Program-made: the position numbers and the translations under genes
The notes under the pieces: model-generated
The model's database searches: none
Told to the model about the DNA's origin: nothing
The model's input: only the letters and a program-made list of their open reading frames with translations
In this document: positions 1-8,936 of the stretch, one piece after another
Position numbering within the stretch: position 1 is the stretch's first letter
How the letters are laid out: each line of letters begins with the position of its first letter
DNA from: an uncultured Collinsella sp.
Lineage (GTDB): Bacteria; Actinomycetota; Coriobacteriia; Coriobacteriales; Coriobacteriaceae
Length of the DNA stretch: 64,000 bases
Direction: 5' to 3'
Assembly (NCBI GenBank): GCA_900545605.1
Contig: UQZL01000001.1
Coordinates: forward strand, 79,389-143,388

Positions 1-607
1 TATCGCCAGCCCACTCATCAAAGTCCAGACCATGCGGGTTTTCAAAAAGCGTACCGGTGCAGCCGAGCTTCTTAGCGCGCTCGTTCATGGCCTTCACAAA
101 TGTGGCCTCGGCGTCTTTGGTCTTAGGGTCGATCTTCTTGCCCACATATTCGGCGAGCACGATGGCGGCGTCGTTGCCCGAGGGAATCATCAGGCCGCGC
201 AGCGCCTGCTCCACGGTAAGCTTGTCGCCTTCGAGCAAGCCGGCGGTCGAATTGCCCACGGTGGCTGCGGCGTTGCTCACCGTGACCTTCTCGTCCATCT
301 TGCAATTCTCGACGGTTAGGATTGCGGTCATGACCTTGGTGATCGAGGCAATCTTGACCTGCTCATCGGCGTCGCGGGCATAGTAGACGGTGCCGTCTTT
401 GCCCATGACGAGGGCATTGGTCGCATCGATATCGGGCAGGTTTTCGGCCGTGATACCGCGCACATCGGCGGTTTTGCCGCAAACATTGTCGGTCGTGAGC
501 ACTTGGGCGCCGGCGACGGTGGGCACGCCAGCGGCAAGGGCGATAGCGCAGACAAAGCCGGCGGCAAGCTGGGCTGAGCGCTTTGCAAAAGGGGTGAGGG
601 ACTTCAC
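1..607 (-). CDS. D-alanyl-D-alanine carboxypeptidase (DacA-like), 3' end beyond the window
   Basis: Penicillin-binding serine peptidase that trims the terminal D-Ala from peptidoglycan stem peptides outside the membrane. Reading leftwards from a GTG at 607 gives a basic N-terminus and a hydrophobic stretch ending AGVPTVAGA, which looks like a signal peptide. The SxxK catalytic motif (ASITKV) and the SxN motif (IPSGND) follow. The KTG motif would lie past the window edge, so the gene is partial. No ATG precedes the signal peptide in frame; GTG is the best start, with only a weak GAAAG-like ribosome site. It diverges from a VanR/VanS-like pair, which suggests a shared cell-wall role (inference). 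Confidence 0.85.
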   Translation of the reverse strand, partial: MKSLTPFAKRSAQLAAGFVCAIALAAGVPTVAGAQVLTTDNVCGKTADVRGITAENLPDIDATNALVMGKDGTVYYARDADEQVKIASITKVMTAILTVENCKMDEKVTVSNAAATVGNSTAGLLEGDKLTVEQALRGLMIPSGNDAAIVLAEYVGKKIDPKTKDAEATFVKAMNERAKKLGCTGTLFENPHGLDFDEWAGD

Positions 608-719
608 GGATTTCGCTTTCGACGGGATGGTCTCTTCTGGAACTAGAGTATATCGTTTGCCGGCGTCGGCGATCATCGCGTGCGTGCGTGGCCCACATCC
701 GCACCCGAACGGGCACAAG

Positions 720-744
720 GGTGCTTAAGGCCGACTTAATCACC
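720..744. promoter_or_regulatory. Candidate operator dyad between dacA-like and vanR-like genes
   Basis: GGTGCTTAAG (720-729) and CTTAATCACC (735-744) form a 9/10 inverted repeat with a 5-bp spacer, inside the 197-bp divergent region. A CATAAT -10-like hexamer lies at 779-784 ahead of the response-regulator gene. The dyad could serve either promoter; autoregulation by the adjacent regulator is only an inference. Confidence 0.4.
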
Positions 745-804
745 CACGCTTGTTGTGTGTGGCGTGCGTCGCCTCGGGCATAATGGAGCGCGAGAGGAGC
801 ACGC

Positions 805-1500
805 ATGAACGAGCGCATACTGGTAGTTGATGACGAGAAGGCCATTGCCGACCTAGTGGGCATCTACCTTACAAAAGAGGGCTTTGATGTCCAGATTGCC
901 TATAGCGGGGCCGATGCTGCCAAGGCAATCTTGGAGCAGGAGTTCGATCTGGCGCTGCTGGATGTCATGCTGCCCGATATCGATGGATTTGAGCTGCTGC
1001 GTACGATCCGTTCCAGCCATACCTATCCTGTGATCATGCTGACGGCGCGCGATGCCCAGCAAGACAAGATCGGGGGCCTTTCGCTTGGTGCGGACGATTA
1101 CGTGGTTAAGCCGTTTCGCCCGCTGGAGCTCATCGCGCGTGTGCACGCTCAGCTTCGCCGCTACACCAGCTACGGTAGCCGTGCACAGGCGGCCGAGTCG
1201 CCGACCATTCAGCTCGACGGCTTGGAGATCAACCGCGATGCTCGTTCCGTGACAGTGGACGGTTCACCGGTTCGCCTCACGCCCACCGAGTATTCAATCT
1301 TGCTGTATCTGGTCGAGCATCGCGGCAGCGTGGTGGCCGTAGAGGACCTGTTCCGCGCGGTGTGGAACGAGGACTTTATGCCCGGCTCCAACAATACGGT
1401 GATGGTGCATATTCGCCACTTGCGCGAAAAGATCGGCGACGACGCACAAAAGCCACGCTTTATCAAAAACGTCTGGGGCGTCGGCTACATCATCGAATAA
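805..1500 (+). CDS. OmpR/PhoB-family response regulator, VanR-like
   Basis: Cytoplasmic DNA-binding response regulator of 231 aa. The receiver domain has the acidic pair VVDDE, phosphoacceptor Asp53 (LLDVMLPD) and the KPF lysine. The C-terminal winged helix begins near residue 130 and ends GVGYIIE. The start has a good ribosome site (GAGAGGAG). The gene for its histidine kinase follows 26 nt later. The kinase closely resembles VanS, so this is probably the VanR partner type. No vanH, vanA or vanX gene is nearby, so glycopeptide resistance should not be assumed. Confidence 0.9.
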   Translation: MNERILVVDDEKAIADLVGIYLTKEGFDVQIAYSGADAAKAILEQEFDLALLDVMLPDIDGFELLRTIRSSHTYPVIMLTARDAQQDKIGGLSLGADDYVVKPFRPLELIARVHAQLRRYTSYGSRAQAAESPTIQLDGLEINRDARSVTVDGSPVRLTPTEYSILLYLVEHRGSVVAVEDLFRAVWNEDFMPGSNNTVMVHIRHLREKIGDDAQKPRFIKNVWGVGYIIE

Positions 1501-1526
1501 CGCTTTTCGCTTGTGAGGATCTTGAT

Positions 1527-2765
1527 ATGACAAAAGACGATAGGCAAGCGTTCGAGGTGCCCGATCGGCTCTTTGAATACGTGAGGTCGGTCGTCGACAA
1601 CCGCGCGCTTGCAACGGTGCTGCTCTTTTTGCTGAGCCTGCTGCTGATTGGCATCGACAACATCGTCGGAATCTTGGCGGTGCTGCTTGTCGGCTTTTTG
1701 CTGATCGATCGATTTGAGATCGTGTGCCGCTGCGTGGTGATTGGCGGCGCCGCGTGGGCCATGACGTTGGCGATTGGCGCCATGGCGCTCGGCGGCATCG
1801 AAGGGCCGGTGTTGTTCGATGCCGGCTTTGTATTCAACATGCTTGGCTTTGTGCTGGCGCTTGCCGCGTGCGTGCTGTTCTTGTGCGGCCGCGCCCTGTA
1901 CTACCAGGGCTACGAGCAGGGCGAGCAGCATGCCGATTGTGTGCTGGCTGCTCGTATTCAAGATCGCCTGATCGATCACCCCGACACCTGGGACAACATC
2001 GACGGCGACTTCTTGGAGGTCGAGGGCGCCCTTAACCGCGTGCGTGACCGTGAGCGCAAGGTGCAACAGGCCTTGCGTGACGAATCTCATCGCAAGGACG
2101 ATCTGGTCACGTACTTGGCACATGACCTACGCACCCCGCTTGCCAGTGTGGTGGGCTATCTTTCGCTGCTGCAAGAGGCTCCCGAGCTGCCGGTTGAGCA
2201 ACGTGCGCACTTTACGGGCGTGGCTCTCGACAAGGCGCACCGGCTCGATGCGCTCATCGAAGAGTTCTTCGATATCACGCGCTTTGACTTCCACGATATC
2301 GTGCTCACGCGCGGCTATGTTGATCTGGGGTTGCTGCTGGCTCAGGTGGCTGACGAGTTCTATCCCATCCTCAACGAGCAGCATAAGGAAGCCCAAGTTG
2401 ATATTCGCGAGGACCTGACGGTGCTCGTGGATGGCGACAAGATGGCCCGCGTGTTCAACAACATCATGAAAAACGCCGTCGCCTATAGCTATGAGGGCTC
2501 GACTATCACGATTGAGGCCAGGCGCCAAGACGACGGCGGCGTGCGCGTGCGCTTTATTAATCAGGGCGATCCCATCCCTGCGGCTAAGCTCAAGGTGATC
2601 TTTGAGAAGTTCTATCGCCTGGATGCGGCGCGTGCGACCAATCGCGGTGGTGCCGGTCTGGGCCTTGCTATTGCCAAGGAGATCATCACGGCACACGGCG
2701 GTACCGTTGCATGTGAATCGACGCCCGAACACACGATATTCACCATCGAGCTGCCCGCCGCATAG
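1527..2765 (+). CDS. Sensor histidine kinase, VanS-like
   Basis: Membrane histidine kinase of about 412 aa that should phosphorylate the regulator upstream. Two hydrophobic stretches (about residues 28-60 and 68-125) supply the membrane segments. The dimerisation motif YLAHDLRTPLASVVGYLS carries His199, and N, G1 and G2 boxes follow (NNIMKNAVAYS, GGAGLGLAI). The wording around the His box is very close to VanS of enterococci. The ATG at 1527 has GAGGATC just upstream; the open frame extends further 5', but that part overlaps the regulator gene. Confidence 0.88.
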   Translation: MTKDDRQAFEVPDRLFEYVRSVVDNRALATVLLFLLSLLLIGIDNIVGILAVLLVGFLLIDRFEIVCRCVVIGGAAWAMTLAIGAMALGGIEGPVLFDAGFVFNMLGFVLALAACVLFLCGRALYYQGYEQGEQHADCVLAARIQDRLIDHPDTWDNIDGDFLEVEGALNRVRDRERKVQQALRDESHRKDDLVTYLAHDLRTPLASVVGYLSLLQEAPELPVEQRAHFTGVALDKAHRLDALIEEFFDITRFDFHDIVLTRGYVDLGLLLAQVADEFYPILNEQHKEAQVDIREDLTVLVDGDKMARVFNNIMKNAVAYSYEGSTITIEARRQDDGGVRVRFINQGDPIPAAKLKVIFEKFYRLDAARATNRGGAGLGLAIAKEIITAHGGTVACESTPEHTIFTIELPAA

Positions 2766-2868
2766 CCAGCGTGCCCTTACAAACACTTGACAATGTGCTC
2801 ACGTGCGTATGAGCCACGATTCCTACTATCGATACTGCTGAATTGATATCGATATGGAGGTATGCGGT

Positions 2869-3744
2869 ATGACGGCTGCTGCGGCGATGGAGCCTACAGA
2901 GCTTGAGGAGCTCATGGAGGCGCAGGCTGAGGCCGCGCACGAGCGCGAGGTTGGGGATGCGACTCGCCCCACGGCAGAGGATCTTGCCGCCTCGCCGACG
3001 CGCATCGACGTCGAGGGCCTCGACCTGTTCTATGGCGACCATCATGCGCTCAAGGACGTGAATATCAAGATCCGCGACAAGCAGATCACCTCGTTTATCG
3101 GGCCTTCGGGCTGCGGAAAGTCCACGTTGCTGCGCTGCTTTAACCGCATGAACGATAGCATCAAGGATTGCCGCATCGAGGGCAAGATTGCGCTCGATGG
3201 TCAAGATATCCTGGGCGATTACGACATCTGCCGTTTGCGCCAGCGCGTGGGCATGGTGTTCCAGCGCCCCAACCCGTTTCCCATGAGCATCTATGACAAC
3301 GTCGCCTACGGTCCGCGCGGTATGGGTGTGCGCGATCGCGCCGTGCTCGATGAGCTGGTCGAGGACTCCCTTCGTCGCGCTGCGCTATGGGATGAGGTCA
3401 AGGACAAGCTCAACGAGTCGGGCCTGGGTCTTTCGGGTGGACAGCAGCAGCGCCTGTGCATCGCCCGCGCACTTGCCGTGCAGCCCGACATTCTGCTGAT
3501 GGACGAGCCGACCTCGGCACTCGACCCTGTGTCGACGCTGGTGGTGGAGCAGCTGGCCTGCGAGCTCAAAGAGACCTGTACGCTCGTGGTCGTTACGCAC
3601 AATATGCAGCAGGCGGCGCGTATCTCCGACTCGGTCGCGTTTTTCTTGCTGGGTGAGTTGGTGGAACACGCGCCCACCGCGCAACTCTTCAAGAATCCGA
3701 CCGATCCGCGCACGGCGGATTATTTGACGGGACGTTTTGGCTGA
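2869..3744 (+). CDS. pstB: Phosphate ABC transporter ATP-binding protein PstB
   Basis: ATPase of the high-affinity phosphate importer. Walker A GPSGCGKST, Q-loop QRPNPFPMS, signature LSGGQQQR, Walker B ILLMDEPTSALDP and the switch His (VVTHNMQQ) are all present. The ATG at 2869 is preferred because GGAGGT lies 7 nt upstream; an in-frame ATG at 2854 overlaps that site. The protein has an unusual acidic, Ala/Glu-rich N-terminal extension of about 40 residues before the ABC domain. No pstS, pstC, pstA or phoU is adjacent, although a PhoB/PhoR-like pair follows. The permease genes are presumably elsewhere. Confidence 0.93.
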   Translation: MTAAAAMEPTELEELMEAQAEAAHEREVGDATRPTAEDLAASPTRIDVEGLDLFYGDHHALKDVNIKIRDKQITSFIGPSGCGKSTLLRCFNRMNDSIKDCRIEGKIALDGQDILGDYDICRLRQRVGMVFQRPNPFPMSIYDNVAYGPRGMGVRDRAVLDELVEDSLRRAALWDEVKDKLNESGLGLSGGQQQRLCIARALAVQPDILLMDEPTSALDPVSTLVVEQLACELKETCTLVVVTHNMQQAARISDSVAFFLLGELVEHAPTAQLFKNPTDPRTADYLTGRFG

Positions 3745-3808
3745 TACCATCTAGTAAAGGTACCTTTAGGGTTAAGATGCGGTCATGCCGGCCGCAAAGG
3801 GGTTCAAC

Positions 3809-4537
3809 ATGATCTATTACGTCGAGGACGATGACAACATCAGGGATTTGACGGTCTATGCACTGCGCAAGCAGGGGATCGAGGCCGAGGGCTTTTCGTG
3901 CGACGGCGAGTTTAAGGCCGCCGTGGCGCGACGGGTACCCGATGCTGTGCTGCTCGACATCATGCTGCCCGATACCGATGGTTTGGCGATTATGCGCCGC
4001 CTGCGCGCCGACCGCCTGACGGCGACGGTGCCCATTATGATGCTTACCGCCAAGGACACCGAGCTCGACAAGGTGATGGCGCTCGATGGCGGTGCCGACG
4101 ATTACCTGACTAAACCCTTCTCGCTCATGGAGCTCGCCAGCCGCTGCCGCGCACTGCTGCGTCGCGGCGGCATGGTCAAGCAGGCGAGCGATGTGCTCAG
4201 CGTGGGCGACATCGTGCTCTCGCCCAGCCATCGCGAGGTGACCGTTGCCGGCGAGCCGCTTAAGCTCACCCTGCGCGAGTTCGACCTGCTCGAGTACCTC
4301 ATGCGCAAGCCCGGCGTGGTCTTTACCCGCGAGTCGTTGCTGCAGAGCGTGTGGGGCTGGGACTTCGACGGCGGTTCGCGCACCGTTGACGTGCACGTGC
4401 AGACGCTTCGCCAAAAACTGGGCGAGCATGCCAGCGCCATCGAGACCGTGCGTGGCGTGGGCTACCGCTTGGCCGAGCCTTCTGCCGGTGATGGTGCCGA
4501 AGGTGACGACACCGCGGCCACCGCATCGGAGGAGTAA
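3809..4537 (+). CDS. OmpR/PhoB-family response regulator (phosphate-type, PhoB-like)
   Basis: Response regulator of 242 aa from the ATG at 3809, which has AAAGGGG at a suitable distance. An in-frame ATG at 3785 would add eight residues but has a poorer ribosome site. The receiver has EDDD, phosphoacceptor Asp50 (LLDIMLPD) and the KPF lysine; the winged helix ends RGVGYRLAE. A short Ala/Glu/Asp-rich tail follows. The position between pstB and a PhoR-like kinase, with 3 nt to the kinase start, supports a phosphate-starvation role. Confidence 0.88.
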   Translation: MIYYVEDDDNIRDLTVYALRKQGIEAEGFSCDGEFKAAVARRVPDAVLLDIMLPDTDGLAIMRRLRADRLTATVPIMMLTAKDTELDKVMALDGGADDYLTKPFSLMELASRCRALLRRGGMVKQASDVLSVGDIVLSPSHREVTVAGEPLKLTLREFDLLEYLMRKPGVVFTRESLLQSVWGWDFDGGSRTVDVHVQTLRQKLGEHASAIETVRGVGYRLAEPSAGDGAEGDDTAATASEE

Positions 4538-4540
4538 CCC

Positions 4541-5965
4541 GTGGTCTTCGCCCCCCAGGGAAAACATACGCTGTCGCACCGCGTTTTTGTGACGATCTTT
4601 GTCTGCGCCATGGCGGTTATCGTGGCGTTTACGGTGCTGGGTGCGTTCTTTGTGCAAAACACCTTGGCGGATGCCACGAGTGCCAATCTGGCGCAGGAAA
4701 CCGAGCTCATTGCTGCCGCCCTCGACGAGCAGCAGGAGCCCATCCCGTTCTTGCGTAGCCTCGATCGCGAGGACTTGCGCATCACGCTGATTAACAAGGA
4801 TGGATCGGTTGCCTACGACAACGAGGCGTCGCCTTCCACACTGCCCAACCATGGCGATCGCCCCGAGGTCATCGAGGCCTTTGAGAGTGGTTTGGGTTCC
4901 GCGGAGCGCGCAAGCTCTACGCTCGACGAGATTATGCTGTATCGCGCCGTCGCCCTTGATAACGGCCAGGTTGTCCGCTTGGCGCAGGCCCAGCCTGGCG
5001 TTGCGGCGATTTTGCTGTCGATGGTGGCGCCGATGCTGCTTATCGCAGCAGCGGGTGCGGTACTCTCGTTTTTTATGGCGCGCCGCGAGTCCCGTGCCAT
5101 CATCGCGCCGTTGCAAGAGGTGGATTTGGACCACCCACGCCGTAGCTATGAGCACGCCTATGCCGAGATGGTCCCCATGCTTGAGCGTATCGAGTCGCAG
5201 CGCCAGGAACTCAAGCGCCAAATGGCGGTGCTAGCGGACAACGACCGTATGCGCCGCGAGTTCACGGCGAATATCACCCATGAGCTCAAGACGCCGCTTA
5301 CGGCGATTTCGGGCTATGCCGAGCTCATCGCAAACGGCATGGTCGAGGGCGAGGGCGACCTGCGCAACTTTGGCGGTCGCATCTATCGCGAGGCGGGCCG
5401 CTTGGCAGCGCTTGTCAACGATATCCTTACGCTGTCTAACTTGGACGAGGCCGAGCGTGCAACTGAGGGCGAGGCGGTGCCCATTGGTTCCACGGAGCCT
5501 ATTGAGCTCTCGCGTGCCATCTACGCGGTTGAGCAGCGTCTTGAACAGGTCGCCCGTCAGGCGAATGTGACGATAAGTCATGAGACCAAGCCTGTGGTCA
5601 TCGAGGGCGTGTCGCGCTTGATTGACGAGCTCATCTATAATCTGGCAAGTAACGCCATCCGCTACAATCGACCCGGCGGTACGGTTACGCTGCAGTGCGG
5701 CACCAACGACGAAGGCCATCCGTTCCTCGCGGTCGCCGACACGGGAATCGGTATCGCGCCTGAAGAACAGGGCAAGGTATTTGAGCGGTTCTATCGCGTG
5801 GACAAGAGTAGGTCCAAGGCACGCGGCGGAACCGGTCTGGGGCTTGCCATTGTCAAGCATGCGGCCCTGTATCATCACGCCACGCTCGATCTGTCGAGCG
5901 AGTTGGGTGTGGGAACCACCATTACGGTGACGTTTCCCATACAGCAGGACGAGCCATTCGCATAG
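4541..5965 (+). CDS. Sensor histidine kinase, PhoR-like
   Basis: Membrane histidine kinase of 474 aa starting at GTG 4541, with GGAGGAG inside the end of the regulator gene. Transmembrane segments lie near residues 15-37 and 160-182 and enclose an extracytoplasmic domain of about 120 residues. The His box is ANITHELKTPLTAISGYAEL, and the catalytic domain has NLASNAIRYN, DTGIGIAPE and GGTGLGLAI. Tight coupling to the PhoB-like regulator and proximity to pstB suggest phosphate sensing. The domain layout fits the PhoR/ResE group, so the ligand is inferred from context only. Confidence 0.87.
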   Translation: MVFAPQGKHTLSHRVFVTIFVCAMAVIVAFTVLGAFFVQNTLADATSANLAQETELIAAALDEQQEPIPFLRSLDREDLRITLINKDGSVAYDNEASPSTLPNHGDRPEVIEAFESGLGSAERASSTLDEIMLYRAVALDNGQVVRLAQAQPGVAAILLSMVAPMLLIAAAGAVLSFFMARRESRAIIAPLQEVDLDHPRRSYEHAYAEMVPMLERIESQRQELKRQMAVLADNDRMRREFTANITHELKTPLTAISGYAELIANGMVEGEGDLRNFGGRIYREAGRLAALVNDILTLSNLDEAERATEGEAVPIGSTEPIELSRAIYAVEQRLEQVARQANVTISHETKPVVIEGVSRLIDELIYNLASNAIRYNRPGGTVTLQCGTNDEGHPFLAVADTGIGIAPEEQGKVFERFYRVDKSRSKARGGTGLGLAIVKHAALYHHATLDLSSELGVGTTITVTFPIQQDEPFA

Positions 5966-5989
5966 CGATACAACATAGGTATTGATGTA

Positions 5990-6033
5990 GACGCCGCATT
6001 TGACTTTCGGGTGCGGCGTTGTTGTGCAATTTT
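5990..6033 (+). terminator. Intrinsic terminator after the phoR-like gene
   Basis: ACGCCGCA (5991-5998) pairs with TGCGGCGT (6012-6019), followed by a T-rich run ending CAATTTTA. It closes the pstB-phoBR-like transcript. Confidence 0.7.
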
Positions 6034-6160
6034 ACGATTGCTTCCGACATTTTTACAGGAGAGCCTGTTTCTTATGTATAGAGTTTGGTCTCGGTAAAAA
6101 GATGCGATAACATACGGACAGTTTTGTCAATCCGAACTGGGGAAATGAAAGGCAAGCTGC

Positions 6161-6817
6161 ATGACCCTTCTCGAACTGTTCCAGCTGCTCAAAAAGCACC
6201 TCAAGCTGGTCATCACCCTTCCGGTGGTCTGCGCGATCGCCATGGGCATCGTGTCCTTCGTTGCGATGGACAACACCTATACCGCGACGACGAGCATGTA
6301 CATTCTCGCCAAGACCGACGATAGCGGTCAGATGAGCTACAACGATCTCTCGGCGAGCCAGATGCTTTCCAACGATATCGCCACGCTGCTGGATAGCGAT
6401 AGCGTTAAGAGCGGCGCAGCCAATGAACTGGGCCTCACCGATCTGGATGACTACAAGGTGTCTGTTTCCTCCGAGACCACCACGCGTGTCATTACGCTTT
6501 CGGTTACCGGCACCGATGCCAAGGAGACGGCTAAGGTCGCAAAGGCCATAGCTAGCTCGGTGAGTACGGTCGCTCAGAACGTCGGCGCTGCCCAGAGCAT
6601 CAACGTTATCGACGAGGCTAAGACCCCCGAAGCCCCCAGCGGTCCCAAGCGTATGCTGTACGTTGCTGTCGCGTTCCTCGCGGGCGTCTTTATCGCAGTT
6701 GCCTATGTCGTTTTGGCAGACATGCTCAATACCCGCATCCGCGGTGCCGAAGAGGCAGAAGAGCTCCTGGGCATTCCCGTTGTTGGCCGAATTCCGGCTA
6801 TGAAAGGTGGTAAATAG
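6161..6817 (+). CDS. Polysaccharide chain-length determinant / BY-kinase activator (Wzz, CapA/YveK type)
   Basis: Membrane protein of 218 aa. The N-terminal segment LVITLPVVCAIAMGIVSFV and the C-terminal segment LYVAVAFLAGVFIAVAYVV enclose an extracellular Wzz-like domain. In this family the C-terminal cytoplasmic tail activates the tyrosine kinase, which is encoded by the next gene after 2 nt. The start has GAAAGG upstream. Sugar transferases, flippase and polymerase genes are missing next to it, so the polymer it controls must be made elsewhere. Confidence 0.87.
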   Translation: MTLLELFQLLKKHLKLVITLPVVCAIAMGIVSFVAMDNTYTATTSMYILAKTDDSGQMSYNDLSASQMLSNDIATLLDSDSVKSGAANELGLTDLDDYKVSVSSETTTRVITLSVTGTDAKETAKVAKAIASSVSTVAQNVGAAQSINVIDEAKTPEAPSGPKRMLYVAVAFLAGVFIAVAYVVLADMLNTRIRGAEEAEELLGIPVVGRIPAMKGGK

Positions 6818-6819
6818 GC

Positions 6820-7557
6820 ATGGCTAAGGCAAAGAACACCGATAAGCTCGTTGTACAGAATGCCGCCAAGACCCTTCTGGCCAACATCCGCTTTGCGAGC
6901 GTGGACGACCCCATTCGCACCATCACCGTTACCTCCTCGATTCCCAACGAGGGCAAGTCTACGGTTTCCATTAACCTTGCCCAAGCTATCGCCACCAGCG
7001 GCAAGAGCGTCCTGCTGGTCGAGGCTGATATGCGTCGCAGGTCCCTTTCCGATATGCTCGGCGTTCGTTCGCGCGGCGGACTCTATGCGGTCCTTTCCGA
7101 GCAGATCTCCATTGACCAGGCAATTGTCGAGACGGGTCAGAAGAACTTCTACTTCCTCGATGCCGAGCCGCATATTCCCAATCCTGCCGACATCATCGTC
7201 TCTCACCGCTTTGCCAAGCTGGTAAAGGCACTGTCCGCCAAGTTCCAGTACGTCATCTTTGATGCTCCCCCGGCCGGCACCTTCATCGATGCTGCCGAGA
7301 TTGCCAGCCTGACCGACGGTACGCTGTTCGTGGTGCGCGAGGACTTCACCAAGCGCGAGGAGGCGCTCAACGCCATCGGTCAGCTTAAGAAGTCCGAGAA
7401 GGTCAAGCTCATCGGTACCGTTATGAATTACTGCGAGACCGAGACCAGTGAGTACTACTATTCTTACTACACCAAGGACGGTAAGAAGGTTAAGAAGGGC
7501 TCCGACGATCAGGGCACTTCCAAAAAGGGCATCTTCACCAACCGAGCAAACGTTTAG
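6820..7557 (+). CDS. Capsular tyrosine-protein kinase (CpsD/CapB family BY-kinase)
   Basis: Cytoplasmic ATPase of 245 aa that autophosphorylates on a C-terminal tyrosine cluster and regulates exopolysaccharide synthesis. Visible motifs are Walker A SSIPNEGKSTVSINLA, Walker A' LLVEADMRR, Walker B YVIFDAPP and the tail cluster EYYYSYY. It starts 2 nt after the chain-length gene and is followed by the matching phosphatase, the usual module order. A lysine-rich end after the Tyr cluster is somewhat longer than usual. Confidence 0.9.
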   Translation: MAKAKNTDKLVVQNAAKTLLANIRFASVDDPIRTITVTSSIPNEGKSTVSINLAQAIATSGKSVLLVEADMRRRSLSDMLGVRSRGGLYAVLSEQISIDQAIVETGQKNFYFLDAEPHIPNPADIIVSHRFAKLVKALSAKFQYVIFDAPPAGTFIDAAEIASLTDGTLFVVREDFTKREEALNAIGQLKKSEKVKLIGTVMNYCETETSEYYYSYYTKDGKKVKKGSDDQGTSKKGIFTNRANV

Positions 7558-7574
7558 TTGATTAAGGCTGACCT

Positions 7575-8225
7575 ATGCGTGACATTCATTGCCATATCTT
7601 GCCGGGTGTAGACGACGGCGCCGCCGATCTCGATGAGAGCTTGGCGATGCTCGAGGCTGCCAAGCGGGCCGGGGTAACCAGAATCGTTTGCACTCCTCAC
7701 TGTCGTGATCCCTATTTTGATTACGACAAGATGTGGGATGCCTTTGAGCTGCTGCGTGATAACGCTGACGGTTTTCCGCTCCAGATGGGCTTCGAGGTCA
7801 ACCATCGAAAGCTCGTTGAGCTTGGTATCGATGCCGCGGAGCACTTGCATTTCGATGGGACCAACGAGTTTCTGCTCGAGCTTTCGACGCATGCCGATGC
7901 GTATGCGTTTAGAGAGTACGAGAACACGATTTACGATTTGCAGTGCCGTGGCTACCAGGTGATCATCGCTCATCCTGAGCGCTATCGTGCGGTTCAAAAG
8001 GATGTAAGCGTGGCGGAGCGCCTGGTCGATATGGGCTGCAAGCTGCAGGCTTCGGCGGACTTTATTGCCGGCGGTCGCTTTGGTCGCGAGAAAAAGCCGG
8101 CACAGCGCCTGTTCGATCAGAACCTGTACAGCTTCATCGCGAGCGATGCCCATAACGTGGGTCATTACGACTGCCTGGCGAAGGCTCGCGCGAAGTTTAG
8201 CGTGCGCGGAGCTCATTTTCGCTAA
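7575..8225 (+). CDS. PHP-family tyrosine-protein phosphatase (CpsB/CapC type)
   Basis: Metal-dependent phosphatase of 216 aa expected to dephosphorylate the BY-kinase. The PHP metal motif DIHCHILPGVDDGA opens the protein. CTPHCRDPY, a GFEV segment, IAHPERY and the terminal SDAHN motif supply the remaining ligands. It lies 17 nt after the kinase gene. With the two preceding genes it forms a complete phosphoregulatory triad. Confidence 0.9.
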   Translation: MRDIHCHILPGVDDGAADLDESLAMLEAAKRAGVTRIVCTPHCRDPYFDYDKMWDAFELLRDNADGFPLQMGFEVNHRKLVELGIDAAEHLHFDGTNEFLLELSTHADAYAFREYENTIYDLQCRGYQVIIAHPERYRAVQKDVSVAERLVDMGCKLQASADFIAGGRFGREKKPAQRLFDQNLYSFIASDAHNVGHYDCLAKARAKFSVRGAHFR

Positions 8226-8263
8226 AATCTGTCCCTAACGTTCGCATTGAATGAAAGGGCAGC

Positions 8264-8764
8264 ATGGATATCCAACTTAAGACGGGATGCTTTGATGACG
8301 CGGCGTTGGTGCGCCGCGTCGTTTTTATGGACGAGCAGGGCTACGAGAATGAGTTCGACGCTATCGACGAGGATCCGAACTGCATTCACGTGACGCTCTA
8401 TGTAGGCGGCGAGCTTGCCGGTTGCTCGCGCGTGTTTCCCGAAGAGCTTGAGCGCGCGGCTGACGCAGAGGCTCCGGTGTCGCCGGCGTGCGACTTGGAC
8501 GAAGGTGTCGCGGCGGGGGAGACCTACATTATGGGGCGCGTGGCCGTGCTGCCGAGCATGCGCCGTCGCGGTCTGGCGAGCAAGATTGTCGAGGCCAGTG
8601 ATACGTGCGCGCGTGATGCCGGTGCCAAGCTCATTAAGCTGCATGCTCAGGAATACGTGCTACCGCTCTATGTCAAGGCGGGCTACACGCAGATTGCCCC
8701 GGTGGACTATGAGGATGAAGGCCAGCCCCATGCCTGGATGGCCAAGCGCGTAGATGGCAGATAG
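8264..8764 (+). CDS. GNAT-family N-acetyltransferase
   Basis: 166-aa acetyltransferase with the acetyl-CoA motif A visible as GRVAVLPSMRRRGLASKIV and motif B as LYVKAGYTQ. The opening residues (VVFMDEQGY) are reminiscent of the ElaA/PhnO-type subgroup, but the substrate cannot be told from sequence. It has its own GAAAGGG ribosome site 38 nt after the phosphatase and may be read through from the capsule-type operon. Confidence 0.85.
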   Translation: MDIQLKTGCFDDAALVRRVVFMDEQGYENEFDAIDEDPNCIHVTLYVGGELAGCSRVFPEELERAADAEAPVSPACDLDEGVAAGETYIMGRVAVLPSMRRRGLASKIVEASDTCARDAGAKLIKLHAQEYVLPLYVKAGYTQIAPVDYEDEGQPHAWMAKRVDGR

Positions 8765-8911
8765 GGACGTTCCTTTTCTGCCGGCAGTTGGGGACACTCC
8801 TTGGCAATTGGCGCATCGGAGCGCTTAGACATACAGTTTTTCGATTCCGTATGTATATGTGCGCGCTAATGGGTTATAAAATCTAAGTCTGAACATAGCA
8901 GGTCTGCGATG

Positions 8912-8936
8912 CGGCTCGGGCAACCGGGCCGTTTTT
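8912..8936 (+). promoter_or_regulatory. Terminator-like leader hairpin ahead of htpG
   Basis: CGGCTCGG (8912-8919) pairs with CCGGGCCG (8924-8931), allowing one G-U pair, followed by TTTTT. It sits 30 nt before the htpG start. A TATAAA -10-like hexamer lies at 8875-8880. No CIRCE or HAIR repeat was seen, so control by attenuation is a possibility rather than a claim. Confidence 0.5.

Noticed and set aside
805..2765. Glycopeptide-resistance operon
   Set aside because: Only the two-component pair is VanRS-like; no vanH, vanA/B or vanX homolog lies nearby.
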